Shown here one piece after another: positions 46,872-57,900 of a DNA stretch of 64,000 nucleotides. The notes beneath the pieces are model-generated. The model did no database searches. It saw only the letters and a program-made list of their open reading frames with translations, and was not told the origin of the DNA. This DNA comes from Linum tenue. Its lineage: Eukaryota > Streptophyta > Magnoliopsida > Malpighiales > Linaceae. The first letter of the stretch is position 1, and the number at the start of each line of letters is the position of its first letter. The stretch spans positions 6,907,742-6,971,741 of the forward strand of contig CAMGYJ010000008.1 of the NCBI GenBank assembly GCA_946122785.1, read 5' to 3'. The position numbers and the translations under genes were made by a program.

Positions 46872-47949
46872 TTAAGGGCACTTGTAAGGGATGCCACGGT
46901 AGAGAGTAAAGGTCCAGTTCTTGCACTTGCCAAACTTGATCCCTACCGGACCGGTTGGAACGCACTTGCTCCTCAAGCAACACTTTGTGCACACCTCCTG
47001 GCACAACTTCATCCCAAAAGGCCGGACCAACTTGCACTTGTCTTTGCACTTCGCCTTGCAATCTGCATATATACAGCATATATGTATACGCATTACGCAC
47101 CATTCATCATACAGGTAAACAACCCACCACCCCAAACAAATGAACGTCGATAAAAGAGTGCATGTGTTTGTGATGAAAAGAAAATGGTCGCCAACGATCA
47201 GTAATAGATGGTAATTGCCATGATTAATGTTTTAATTAGCAGTCATTTGGTTTGCTTCTCGCGGCGACCATTTTTGGTGGTCTCAAAAAGCTGAGAGAGA
47301 TCGGTGTTCAATGGGCGTACAGATTTCAAGAATATTGGATGACGTTGGGGCAGGGGAGGTCGCCATCTTGGGAGGATGGGCGGGAGCAACAGCGGAGACC
47401 TGAAATCAGCAAAAAAAAAAAAAAAAAAAAAAAAGTGAGACAATTAATTAAGTATTTCTATAGTTGAGAAAGAAAGGAAGTAAAGTAAGTAAAGAAGCAT
47501 GGACAAGGGACCAGTTATTGTAACAACACTCATTGTGTTGTTATTGTAACAACACTAGTCCCCAACCAATAGGAAGCTAGGATTGTGATGACTTTTTATT
47601 AAATGAGTTGACCTAGTGTAAAATCAAAGCAGGGGTATAATTGTAATTATGAAAAATCTATTTAAATAAAAAAATAAAAAAATAAAAAAATATTTTTTTT
47701 ATTTTCTTCCCAAAAATTTGGTCGTCGGAATTCTGCCACCGGTCGCCGGAAAATGGTCGCCGGTCACCGGAATATGCTTTTTGTCGCCGGCATATGCTAT
47801 TTTGTGGCCGGAATATGCTTACCGGCGTCGGAATATGCTTACCGGCGTCGGAATCTAGTCACCGGGGCCGGAATATGCCTATCGGCGTCGGAATCTGCTC
47901 ACTGACGGTCACCGGAGTTCGGTCAACCGGTCAACGGTCTTCGTTGACC

Positions 47950-48790
47950 GGATGTTATGGTCTGCATTGTGAGATTTATGGTTTGGTTTCTCATATTTTT
48001 TTATGCCTTTTATGGTTTGTTTTATTGTGTTTGTGGTTTGCATTGAGAAGTTTATGGTTTGCTTTATCGTGTTTGTGGTTTGCATTGAGAAGTTTCTGGT
48101 TTGCTTTATCGTGTTTGTGGTTTGCATTGAGAAGTTTCTGGTTTGCTTTCCAAAACTTTGTGGTTTGCATTATGAGGTTTCTGGTTTGTTTTAATATATT
48201 TGTGGTCTGTATTAGGACGTTTATGGTTTGTTTTTTTGTGGTTTGGTTTACTGTAATTGTGGTTTGCATTATGAGGTTTCTGGTGTGCTTTCGCAAATGT
48301 TGTGGTTTGCTTTGTGAGGTTTGTGGTTTGTTTTAGGAGATTTGTAGTATGCATTAGAAAGTTTCTGGTTTGCATTAAGAAGTTTATGGTGTGCTTTCGA
48401 AACTTTTCTGGTTTGCTTTGCGAGGTTTCTGGTTTGTTTTAATATATTTGTGGTCTGCATTATGACGTTTTTGGTTTGCTTTACCGTGTTTGTGGTTTGC
48501 ATTAGGGGGTTTCTGGTGTGCTTTTCAAAATATTTATGGTGTGTTTTGTGAGATTTCTGGTTTGTTTTAGGGAATTTGTGGCATGTATTGGGAGGTTTCT
48601 GGTATGTTTTTTGTTGTTTGTTTTATCGTATTTATTGTCTGCATTAGAAGGTTTTGGTGTGCTTTAGAAATATTTGTGGATTGCTTTGTAAGGTTTTTGG
48701 TATGTTTTAGGCGATTTGTAGTCTGCTTTAGGAGGTTTTTAGTATGCTTTTTGTGATTTATTTTATCGTGTTTGTGATTTGTATTATCAA
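47950..48790. repeat. 42-bp minisatellite, about 20 units
   Basis: Units such as gagaagtttctggtttgctt plus tatcgtgtttgtggtttgcatt recur exactly 42 bp apart at 48045, 48087 and 48129, then continue with growing divergence to about 48790. Each unit is two 21-bp halves built on the motif ttt-tggtttg-ttt. Because 42 is a multiple of three, open frames persist on both strands (NHKHDKANQKLLNA-like on minus), but I regard these as repeat by-products. Confidence 0.8.
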
Positions 48791-48969
48791 GTTTTTGACG
48801 TGCTTTTGAAAATTTTACAGACGGCAAATGCTCTCATTAGCTTCATCCCATACTGAGTCAATGACCCACAATTCCCTTCGAACACCCTCACCTGCAAAAG
48901 TAAAAATAAAAAAAATTGATTCATCAACCATTGGTTCAAGAAAGAGGAAAGTTTGGATTGATCAAAGCT

Positions 48970-49055
48970 AACTTGCAAGTCCAGCAGAAGAGGCACTTGA
49001 GTTTCCTCCACTTTAGCAGCCAGAGACAAACAAGCCACTACAACAAGACGTTGGG
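48970..49055 (-). pseudogene. Cyclin D fragment captured in the Pack-MULE
   Basis: The minus strand encodes VVVACLSLAAKVEETQVPLL and then LDLQ, the near-invariant segment of the plant D-type cyclin box, ending at a gt (gttagctttg) just where such genes have an intron. The fragment joins helicase sequence at about 49055-49060. A further 3' piece (48787-48900, VRVFEGNCGSLTQYGMKLM) follows an intron-like gap; I do not recognise it, and it may be a third captured piece. Confidence 0.65.
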
Positions 49056-49792
49056 GCAGCTGGGGTAGATACAAGAATGTCTGGTTGATAAACTGGCCAT
49101 CCCTTCATAAAAAGCAAAAATTAAAGGTAGCAGCTTCAGGAACTAAAACTGAGCTCAACTGACTTCAAAGGAAGTAACTTTTTAGTCTGTAATACTACCT
49201 GCCTCCCACAAACTGCTGCAACTTTGATCAGTGGGTCGCCATTGTCATCACGAAGCCCATTCGCCATCCGAACCACTTGTTCGCATAGCAAGACGTTGGG
49301 GCAAAGAACAAGAGAAACTTCACAGGAAGGTTTGAAACCCTTATCAGAAGCAGAACCACTAACAGCGCCGCCGCTAGAAGCGGATAGCTTGTGAATCAGA
49401 GGAACTAGATAGGAATGCGTTTTCCCACTGCCAGTCTCCGCCGCAATGATCGAATCCTTCCCGGAAAGAATCGACGGAATGGACTCAGCCTGAACAAGAG
49501 ACTGACGGTTGAATCCGGCACTAGATAGAGCTTGAGAGATTGTGTCTGACAAGCCGAGAGCAGTCCACGAAACGCCTTCATCGGCGAAGAAAGTCTCCAC
49601 GCCGCCACGATTTGCGGCGGTTGAAACGGCGGCTGCTGTAGCTAAGCTCCGAACTCCTCGTCGGCTGAGACGGTGGTCGTCCTTGTCGCCGGGTTGAACG
49701 GCGATGAACTCGTGGTGTCGCCGTCGCTGCAATTGTTGGGAAGAAGGGAGAGGTCCGGCATAATTGGAAGAGAAGCGCAGATTGGGGGAGCA
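49056..49792 (-). pseudogene. DEAD-box RNA helicase fragment (RH22-like) captured in the Pack-MULE
   Basis: Frame 49732-49190 encodes a Q-motif region (SWTALGLSDTISQALSSAGF), the Walker A motif IIAAETGSGKT and motif Ia (VLCPNVLLCEQVVRMANGL), ending at a splice donor after CGRQ. After an intron, exon 2 starts at 49102 with GWPVYQPDILVSTPAA and is cut off at the cyclin junction. The DEAD, SAT and helicase C domains are absent. The candidate ATG at 49793 is in a different frame from the motifs. It resembles the N-terminal part of plant plastid-type DEAD-box helicase 22. Retaining its intron means it was captured as DNA, not cDNA. Confidence 0.75.
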
Positions 49793-50109
49793 TGGTTAAT
49801 TCTTTACTTTTTTTTGTTTCAAATTAATTTTTTTATTTTGTCAATTTACTCTTTTATCCTTGTTGTTACTATAACAACATTATGGCTGTTGTTATGCTAT
49901 CCGGCCCCATGGACAACAACAAGAACAGTGGATCGAAGTGCCCAATAAGTAATAAGTTATTGGAGGATGGCAAGGAACAATAGGAAGCAGCAGGCAGCCT
50001 TGACGATGAGAGCCATATTATACTGGCAACTACCTTACTTTCTCTCTTCACTTTAATTTGTTTGAGTGAGTGATGAATAATGGCGAAGGGAGGATATGCT
50101 ATTTATAGG

Positions 50110-51203
50110 GTTGTATAACGAAAACATGTTATATCTCACCTCTTTGCTAATTGTTACGATCATGTTTCACTCAATAGATAGCCATTAGTTGAGAAAAGTA
50201 CATATATAAAGTTTTATATTAATTTGATAGATTCAGAATAGAAAATTTTAAGTAGCTTATTAATTTTAAAATTACTTGACTGTTGGCTGCCAAATTTCTT
50301 CGACCGGGTTCATGCAACGGCAACATATTTTGGTGACTGGTTGATGGTAAGAAAATGCATGTATATGAAACAATTGCCTAAACGATACCACAAAATTTCA
50401 AAATCAATGCTAATAAAAATCAATATGATAATAAAACCAACCAATATATAAATACCAAAACCTCCGGTGAAAAGCAACAACAATGTGTAATACAAACTAA
50501 TTAACTAATACTAGAAATAACCTAACATATATCTTAAACTTGAGAATGCATGGTAATAAAAATTGATACTAGAAAATCATACAATATATTGACTAACAGA
50601 TATAAGAAACTTGATACTCTATATCATTAACAAAACAATAATCTTGAAAAGTAACGAACCGATACCTTCTTTCTATGAAAATAAATATATTGTGTTTTAA
50701 TATTATAAAAGAAATGTAAAATAAATACAGTTTCTCCTCTAGTACAAAGCTAATCCAAATTTTATACAAAGTTCACTATTGGTATGGAAAAGAAGTCTAG
50801 TACGTTGCCAAGGGTCAGATATTCTTTTGCCAAATTTATGGACATGGACGATAAAGAACATAAAAATTAAGTACAAATGCATAAATTTTGGTTATGCAAA
50901 TGTGTATTATACATTTATACCTGATCTTGAAAAGGTTCATGGAATCTAATTAAGGTCAAGGTTTCTCTATATTATGCTATATATATGGAAGCTCACGTTA
51001 TTTGATCTGGTAACAAAATTCTAGAAAAGTGAGGAATACAATTGTCAGAAAATATAATTATAGTATCCATTCTTAAAAGTTAAAACATTACGAAGAATTG
51101 ATTATCATCCATTAATTAATGACCTTCATTAAGCGATATAATCAGACGCTAAGCACGTACTTATTTAGTTAGGTTATTGGCCAACTCTGCATGCATTGCC
51201 TGA
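50110..51203. other. Intergenic, AT-rich
   Basis: No gene or delimitable element between the GASA gene 2 promoter and the MULE at 51213. Open frames are short and without domains. Confidence 0.5.
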
Positions 51204-51212
51204 TTTATCTTA

Positions 51213-52561
51213 GGGCTAATACCACTACAACACCCGAACTATCACAAAAATGCCACTTGTGTCATATTGTATCAAATATTCCATCTGTGTCCTAAACTAT
51301 GATACTTTGTGTCATTTGTATCCTGTCAATTTCGTTGACCGTTAAAGATAACGGTTGACCAAACGGTGGTCAACGCGTAGTTGACTTTTGTTGACGTGGC
51401 AAAAAATGTGCCTGCCACATAGATGCCACGTCATTGACCTCATATTTTTTAATTCAAATAAAATAAAAATTGAGTTATAAATAAAATAAAAAATTCTTAG
51501 AAAATTAAAATTAAAATAATTATTTGCTCCCCACCCCCACCCCCACCCCACCCCCACCCCCACCCAATCTCCGCTTCTTCCTCTTCCTCTTCCTCTTCCC
51601 CCTCTTCCTCTCCATTCCCAGTAACTTTGTCGCCAACCACCTCCTTCATCTCTCCCATTTTTAGTTCAGTTCCACCAGTTACAGGGTGCCCACAATTGTT
51701 GCGGCCTTTGACTGAGAAATGGAAACCTGGTGGAGCTTCTACCATTTTTTCGAAGAACCCTAATTTTTCCAAAACAAAATTTGTTCAATTCAACTCAATC
51801 GGAGATTGAAATCATGAATAAAGCATTGTAATACGTTCTGGGTGGGAAGAGGTCGTTACATGGGCCTTGATTTGGAGTTCTGCCGAATGAGAAAGATGAT
51901 TGGAGCGCGCGGTGCCAAGGAGCCGAATGGAAATCTGCTGCATTTCTGGGTTTGAAGAATAGAGTGAAGGACTGGGAGCTGGTGGCGACTAGGATCGACG
52001 GTGGCTGGTATGAAGCCTTGATGACGACGGTGGACTCACGACGCTCTTCCGTCGGGGACTCCGACCAAATCACCCCCAGCGGCGTTTCTTCCGTTTGGGA
52101 GATCCAGCCCAGGAAGTCGCGAATCCCTCCGAAATCGGCGCACAGCCTAAGGAATCTTCGAGGGTTTTCTGGGCGGAAGAGTAGCTTCTTGACGATTTGG
52201 ATCCGGGATTTCAGATTTGATGGTGGGGAAATTGAAGATGTTTCCAGGTTGGATGCGTCGCAATTTTAATTTTTGAGAATTGGGGAAGAGGGATAATGGG
52301 ACGAGGGGTCTGAGAAATGAGTTATTATTTTTTTTCCTTTTTTAAATTTTATTAATTTAGATGGAAAATAAATAAAAACTAATATGAAAAATTCCACGTC
52401 AGATGCCACATCAGCGCTGACTAGATTTTCTGTTAAAAACTAACGGTCAACAAAAGTCAACCCTAACGGAATCATAGTTCAGAACGCAGATGGAATATTT
52501 GATACAATAGGACACAAGTGGCATTTTTGCGATAGTTCGGGTGTTGTAGTGGTATTAGCCC
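51213..52561. mobile_element. Mutator-like element, 1349 bp, TIRs of about 100 bp
   Basis: A perfect 9-bp TSD, tttatctta, lies at 51204-51212 and 52562-52570. TIRs start gggctaataccactacaaca at both ends (inverted), and the first 95 bp differ at only a few positions; the similarity weakens towards the ttgaccgttag-like block. The interior has a C-rich tract (ccccacccccacc, 51528-51563), a cttcctctt run coding for poly-Glu on the minus strand (51497-51772) and a 105-codon plus frame (51952-52269). I recognise neither as transposase. The interior GC content is higher than the arms, so captured host DNA is possible. Confidence 0.85.
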
Positions 52562-52570
52562 TTTATCTTA

Positions 52571-53611
52571 TTAGGTTACTGGCCGACTTCAGCCCACCAC
52601 AAGTACAAGCCCCAACGGGTTTGACTGCACAAGTTTCATGTTAACGCCATTGCTCTTTGTTTTATTTTGGACAAGAGATTATCATCGTCGATTTTGCGGC
52701 CTAACAATTTATTATTTCGTACGTAATTTATAGAGAGAAACAATTTAATTATCGTTGTTCATGATGAATGCCTCGATATTGACAAACTATAGAGAATAGT
52801 ATGTGAGTTATAGACAGACGCGTTTAAAATCGTACTGGAGATTGTACTGGAAATAATTAGTAATAGTACTTGTGTATTCAATGGTTAATTGTGTTTCAGC
52901 CATTTTTCTATTACTAAAATCGATTTCTATTTTGGATTCAGTATCCGGTATTTCTGATCCGACTGACCAGTATGGTAAGGCTAAGCAAACATTGCTTCTT
53001 TCCTTTCATACTACTTCGTGTATGGCCATTCCACCTGTTTGTTTTATATAATGCACTCTTCCACTTATGCTTTAGCAAAATGGGAGTCACCTTTAAAAAT
53101 GCCGGTGTGTTAGTATATGATATAAAATTTCATTATTAAACCTCTTCTAACTAGTCGAATTATTGAGACTAGTTGATTCTTAATATAATATCATATATAG
53201 TAGGTCTTTAAATCGTATGATCTACAATCCCATTTTTTAATTGTACAAACTTCAACCTATATGTGTGACTTTCCTTAGTGTAATATGTATGGCTTTCCAT
53301 TGGGTTTGTACCCACTTTAGTTACCTTTTCCGTAATGTAACTTATTTGTCTAAGAGTATCGATGAGCAGTGAAGCCTTGGCCACTATTTAGTTAAGGGTG
53401 AGGATTATAATAGCCTACTAGAATTAAACTCACAATTCAGGTGGAGGATTGATAATATCTACCATATTATCACTTTTCAATGTCTAATCACCATGTGATC
53501 ATATTTTACAACCAAACATCAAATCTCAAGGGGTTACATCTCACCTTAACCATACCATACCTTAAGTTCAATCCCTCCTAATTATGCCAAGTCTTCTATA
53601 TATGCTGGCAT
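52571..53611. other. Intergenic, possible LTR fragments
   Basis: 53105-53215 (tgttagtatatgatataaaatttc, ctagtcgaattattgagactagttg) resembles repeat segments near 17.7, 25.3 and 60.55 kb, probably pieces of one LTR family. No gene seen. Confidence 0.35.
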
Positions 53612-53632
53612 AAGAAACGATGAGAAGCGTTT

Positions 53633-53867
53633 TTTTTTATAATGGCGAAGATTAAAATTACTAAAAAAAGAGAGAAACAGGAGTACACAAGAACCACAAA
53701 CTCGGATCACGAGGAATGATTCAGGAAGAACAAAGCAGCTTGCTAAGCGGGCCAGACAGCCTCTGCAAGCAACGCAAAACACACATGACGAATAAAAAGA
53801 AGACATCTGAGAAGAAAACAACGAGAAAATAGACAACCTACACTTAAACAGCGGCCAACAGCAGTAT
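53633..53867 (-). mobile_element. 5'-truncated LINE/SINE-like insertion, split from its TSD by a MULE
   Basis: A T-run at 53631-53638 (poly-A of a minus-strand element) starts a 235-bp segment whose minus strand ends attttaatcttcgccattat before the tail, like plant LINE 3' ends. A 21-bp direct repeat (starting aagaaacgatgag) lies at 53612-53632 and, identical, at 54374-54394. Such long TSDs are typical of target-primed reverse transcription. The right copy is separated from the segment only by the MULE at 53876-54371. Confidence 0.7.
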
Positions 53868-53875
53868 ACAAGAAA

Positions 53876-54371
53876 GGGCTATAGGTATAATATGCCCCGC
53901 TACTATGTCGTTTTATCAAACATGCCCTTATACTATTTTTTACATCAAACATGTCCCTGTACTTTAGAAAAATGATCAAACATGCTCTTCTGTTAATATT
54001 TTCATCCAAAAACAGTCAATCACGGTCGTACTTTGGTTTGGGCGACACAAATGTCTGAAATGTCCTTGGTAATTTCACTTTAGAATTTTTTGGGTTCTTT
54101 TGTAGAACCAAATACCTCTAATAATTTTACTTTAACGAGGCCTAGAAAAATAAAACGGGAACAAAACTGACATTTTTCCTCTCATTTGTCGATGTCGGGT
54201 CGTCTACATCTCGGTTCAACCTTGGTTGACGATTTTTTTAATGGAAATTTTAACAGAAGGGTATGTTTGATAATTTTTCCAAAGTACAAGGGCATATTTG
54301 ATGTAAATAATAGTAAAGGGACATGTTTGATAAAACTACATAGTAGAGGGGCATACTATACCTATAACCCC
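53876..54371. mobile_element. Mutator-like MITE, 496 bp, nested at a LINE boundary
   Basis: The inverted ends are over 100 bp long: gggctataggtataatatgcccc on the left against the inverse of the right end, continuing with tatcaaacatg-ccct-tactatt and catcaaa-atg-cc-tgtactttg. Flanks share acaagaaa (53868-53875 and 54372-54379); counting one more base gives a 9-bp TSD with a single mismatch, as expected for a MULE. It has no transposase. It inserted into the right-hand TSD of the older LINE-like element. Confidence 0.8.
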
Positions 54372-54394
54372 ACAAGAAACGATGAGAAGCGTTT

Positions 54395-54578
54395 AATTAG
54401 TAAATACAGTAAAGGTTACTCTGATGGCAAGATTATGTTTCATAGATGAAGTGACAACATACGACATGAGGATGAACAGCATACGTCCTTGAACGGACAT
54501 AGAAGAGACAAGCAAAAGAGTAGTTTGACTAGCGATATAGGGTTACAACCGTACAAGTGTAAATCCTGTGCATGTCTA
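54395..54578. other. Short spacer before the Copia element
   Basis: No feature beyond ordinary AT-rich DNA. Before the Copia insertion it was continuous with the 3' flank of the P450 gene. Confidence 0.5.
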
Positions 54579-54583
54579 CTGTC

Positions 54584-54957
54584 TGTTGAATCAGAAGAAA
54601 GCAAACTGACAATTTTATTAATGATCAATCAAGGAGTATAAATACAAGGTTTCTTGCCTTTGATCTCGGCAACAACCACGAACCCACTTCCCTTCAGATC
54701 AGCTAACCATCTAACAGAAAATCCTTCTAACAAACCCAGAAAACCCAGCAACCATCAACAACCAGCAACGGCTACTTTACAGGACTCAAAAGACTCAAGT
54801 TCAAACTAACAAGGACCAAATAGAAACTTGCCAAAACGACTCAGCATTAACTTAAGAACAGAACATAAACGACGTAGTATTACTTAGGGACTTCAAAACC
54901 TTCTGCGCGCCACATCCATTTCCTTCTCCAGATCGGATTCGGATTCTTCATTTAACA
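54584..54957 (-). repeat. 3' LTR of the Copia element
   Basis: 374 bp, the downstream copy relative to the minus-strand ORF. A TATA-like gtatttatactcc (minus strand, about 54648-54636) is the probable promoter core carried in each LTR. Confidence 0.9.
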
Positions 54958-54994
54958 TCCTCCCCTGAACTGAAGCTTCTGCCATAGCTTCAGT

Positions 54995-57900
54995 TCATTC
55001 AATCTCAGATCCATCAATCATCCCAAGTCGACTTCGCAGCAGCTGAAAGGACTCCAGCTTGAGAGGCTTTGTCATGATGTCTGCCACTTGATCATGGCTG
55101 CCACAATGTTCTAACTCCACAACTGCATCTCTCGAAAGTTCCCTCAGAAAATGGAAACGAACATCAATGTGTTTGCTCCTTCCATGCATCACAGGGTTCT
55201 TTGAAAGCTTGATTGTTGAGCTATTGTCACACATGATTCGTGTAGATCCAGTTACACACTTCTTCCAGCCCATCTGCTCAATTATTCTTCGAAGCCAGAC
55301 ACATTGTGCAGCACAGTTTGCAGCAGCTACAAACTCTGCTTCTGTGGTTGATAACGTGACAACTGGTTGTTTTTTAGAGGACCATGAGACAGCTGCACCT
55401 GCAAGAAAGAAAACATAGCCACTGGTGCTTTTTCGATCATCCAAATCTCCTGCATAATCACTGTCTGTATAACCCAGCAGAGAGTCTTCTTCATTCAACT
55501 TTTTGTACCAGATCCCTTGAGCCATTGTGCCTTTTAGGTACCTTAGAACCCGCTTGGCTGCCATCATATGCTGTCTGGTGGGTGAATCCATGAAGCGACT
55601 CAGCAGACACACTGAATACATGATGTCAGGCCTGGTGGCTGTGACATACAACATACTCCCTATGAGCTGTTTGTATTCAGTGGCATCTGTCTTAATTCCA
55701 TCTCCAGCTCTGGTAAGCTTCGTTCCAGGTGTCATAGGATTGTGAGTGAAGTTACACTCAGCCAAATGAAACCTCTCCAGTATCTCTTTCACATATTTTT
55801 GCTGAGAAATGAAAATACCAGAATCAGTTTGTGTTACCTCAACACCAAGAAAGTACTTCATCTTCCCAAGGTCTGTCATCTCGAATTCAGACTTCATGGA
55901 TTGCTTGAATTCTTCCAGCATAGCAGAACTGCTGCTGGTGTACATCAGATCATCAACATAGACTGAAACCAGCAAGATATCAGCTTCAGCCTTCTTAATG
56001 AACAAGGTGTGTTCATATTCACACCTTTGAAAGCCATTCTTCAGAAAATATGCTTCGAGTCTGCTGTACCAAGCCCTTGGAGCCTGCTTTAAACCATAAA
56101 GTGCCTTTTGTAATTTGTAAACTTTGTCTTCCTCCCCAGGAACTTCGAACCCTTGAGGCTGTTCAATGTATACTTCTTCTGCAAGTTCCCCATGAAGGAA
56201 TGCACTCTTGACATCCAGCTGGAACACTGTCAAGCCATGGTAAGCAGCCAAAGCTAGAAATGCTCTTATGGTGTCCCACCTGGCCACAGGAGCAAAAACC
56301 TCAGTGTAATCAATCCCATGCTTTTGAGCATATCCTTTTGCTACCAACCTCGCTTTGAATTTATCCACAGTTCCATCTTCTCTGAGCTTGGTTCTAAACA
56401 CCCATTTTACTCCAATTGGAATAACTCCAAAAGGTCTGGATGTCAGAATCCATGTGTTGTTTTTCTTGATTGCTTCAATCTCCTTCTTCATGGCCTCTCT
56501 CCATTTAGCTTCTAGAACAGCTTCCTCGAACCTTTGAGGATCATCTGTGACTGCCACCATTGTCAGCCATTCTGTTTCTGCAAAGGTACAATCATAAATA
56601 TTTAAATGGCTTGGAAACTTCTTTCTTCTTGGACCAAGTTCAGTACTTGCTGGCAGACCCAAAGCATCAGTGGAAACTTCTTCCTCCTCTTCCTCTTCTT
56701 CATTTGCTGTTGCTGGTACATTAGTGGAGGCAGCAGTACCAGTGCTTACTGGTGTGGTAGGTTCTGCTGTCCCTGCTTCTTCCTCTTCTCCTCCTTCCTG
56801 CTCTTCTTCTCCTTCCCCTTCTGAGTCATACCACTGATCATCACTGCCATCCCAGATCAGCCTGGTTGACTCAGCCTCAGTTGATTCAGTCCACCCTTCC
56901 ATTTCATTGAAAACCACATCCCTGCTAATAATGACTTTCTTTGTAGCAGGATTATATAACTTGTATGCTTTGGTTTCTTTGGAAATTCCCAAAAAATTGC
57001 ACTTAATGCTTTTAGCATCAAGCTTCTTTCTCTGTTGATCATGCACATGCACATAGGCTGTGCATCCAAACACCCTTACATGATCAACTGAAGGAGGGTT
57101 ACCTGTCCAGATTTCTTGAGGAGTTTTGCCATCATTTGCTGATGTAGGACTTCTGTTGAGCAAATGAGTGGTCCATTCGACAGCTTCAGGCCAGAAAGAG
57201 GCAGGTACCTTGGTGTCTTCAAGAGAACATCTGACCATGTTCATGATGGATCTGTTCTTCCTCTCAGCAATGCCATTTTGCTGTGGTGTTAAGGCTGCTG
57301 TAAGTTGCCTTCTGATCCCAGCTTCCTCACATAAATCTCTGAACTCATGCCACATAAATTCCCCTCCTCGATCAGTTCTGAGGCAGGTAATGAGTTTTCC
57401 AGTTTCCTTCTCAATTTGGACTTTGAACTTCTTGAACCAGGTGAGTGCTTCTGATTTGGCAGCTAGAAAGTACACCCAGAGTTTCCTGCTGTAGTCATCA
57501 GTGAGAGTTAAAATATACCTCTTGCCTCCATTTGAAGCAGGTGTAATAGGACCACATAGGTCAGCATGCATAAGTTGGAGTGGTTGAGTTGCTCTCCACG
57601 TTGCCTTCTTAGGAAACTTGTGTCTGTGTTGCTTTCCCAGCATGCAGGTACCACATACCCCCAGATCTCCAGCCAGTTTTGGAAGTCCTTGCACTCTACC
57701 CTTGCTGTGCAATTCCATCAGGGATTTGGCATTCAAATGACCATATCTCCTATGCCATAGATTTAGAGTTTCTGCTTGAGCAGTCCCAGTTTGTAGGCAC
57801 TGCACATTTTCTTTCTTGTCTTCTTTGTAACCTGCATGCAGCACAAACATTCTGTTTGTTTTCATAGCAGTCTGCAGCAACAAGCCTCTTGATTCCTGAA

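Larger units (their letters stand above)
47507..49907. mobile_element. Pack-MULE carrying helicase and cyclin-D fragments
   Basis: A perfect 9-bp direct repeat, catggacaa, flanks it (47498-47506, 49908-49916). The ends form an imperfect 50-bp TIR: gggaccagttattgtaacaac against the inverse of the right end starting gggccggatagcataacaac, then both have tgttgttat-gtaacaaca. Inside, left to right, are an AT-rich arm, a G/C-rich block with cgccgg-aatatgct repeats (about 47720-47900), a 42-bp minisatellite, a cyclin-D-like fragment and a DEAD-box helicase fragment. There is no transposase. Length, TSD and captured exons with their intron match Pack-MULEs. Confidence 0.85.
46872..50016 (-). pseudogene. 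Divergent GASA gene interrupted by a Pack-MULE
   Basis: The last exon (47062-46872) encodes a GASA domain (KCKLVRPFGMKLCQEVCTKCC, ending YKCP) with the same splice phase as GASA gene 1. It has only 10 of the 12 Cys: one in the SKCKC motif is Ser and the next-to-last is Trp. A likely first exon starts at 50016 (MALIVKAACCFLLFLAILQ, a signal peptide) with a minus-strand TATA box (plus ctatttatag at about 50099) some 85 bp upstream. A middle exon may start at 47399 (VSAVAPAHPPKMATSPAPTS). The 2.4-kb MULE at 47507-49907 lies between. No GT donor follows exon 1: the frame runs into a stop where a donor would be expected. It is therefore probably broken, though an alternative first exon or splicing cannot be excluded. 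Confidence 0.6.

Noticed and set aside
47794..48336. 180-codon frame rich in FVVCIEKF-like repeats
   Set aside because: It is produced by the 42-bp minisatellite; open frames occur on both strands for that reason.
49136..49732. Functional DEAD-box helicase gene
   Set aside because: It lacks the DEAD, SAT and C-terminal domains, has no in-frame ATG, and is enclosed in TIRs with a TSD.
51497..51772. Glu/Gly-rich minus-strand frame as a gene
   Set aside because: It derives from simple C-rich and ctt-rich tracts inside a MULE.
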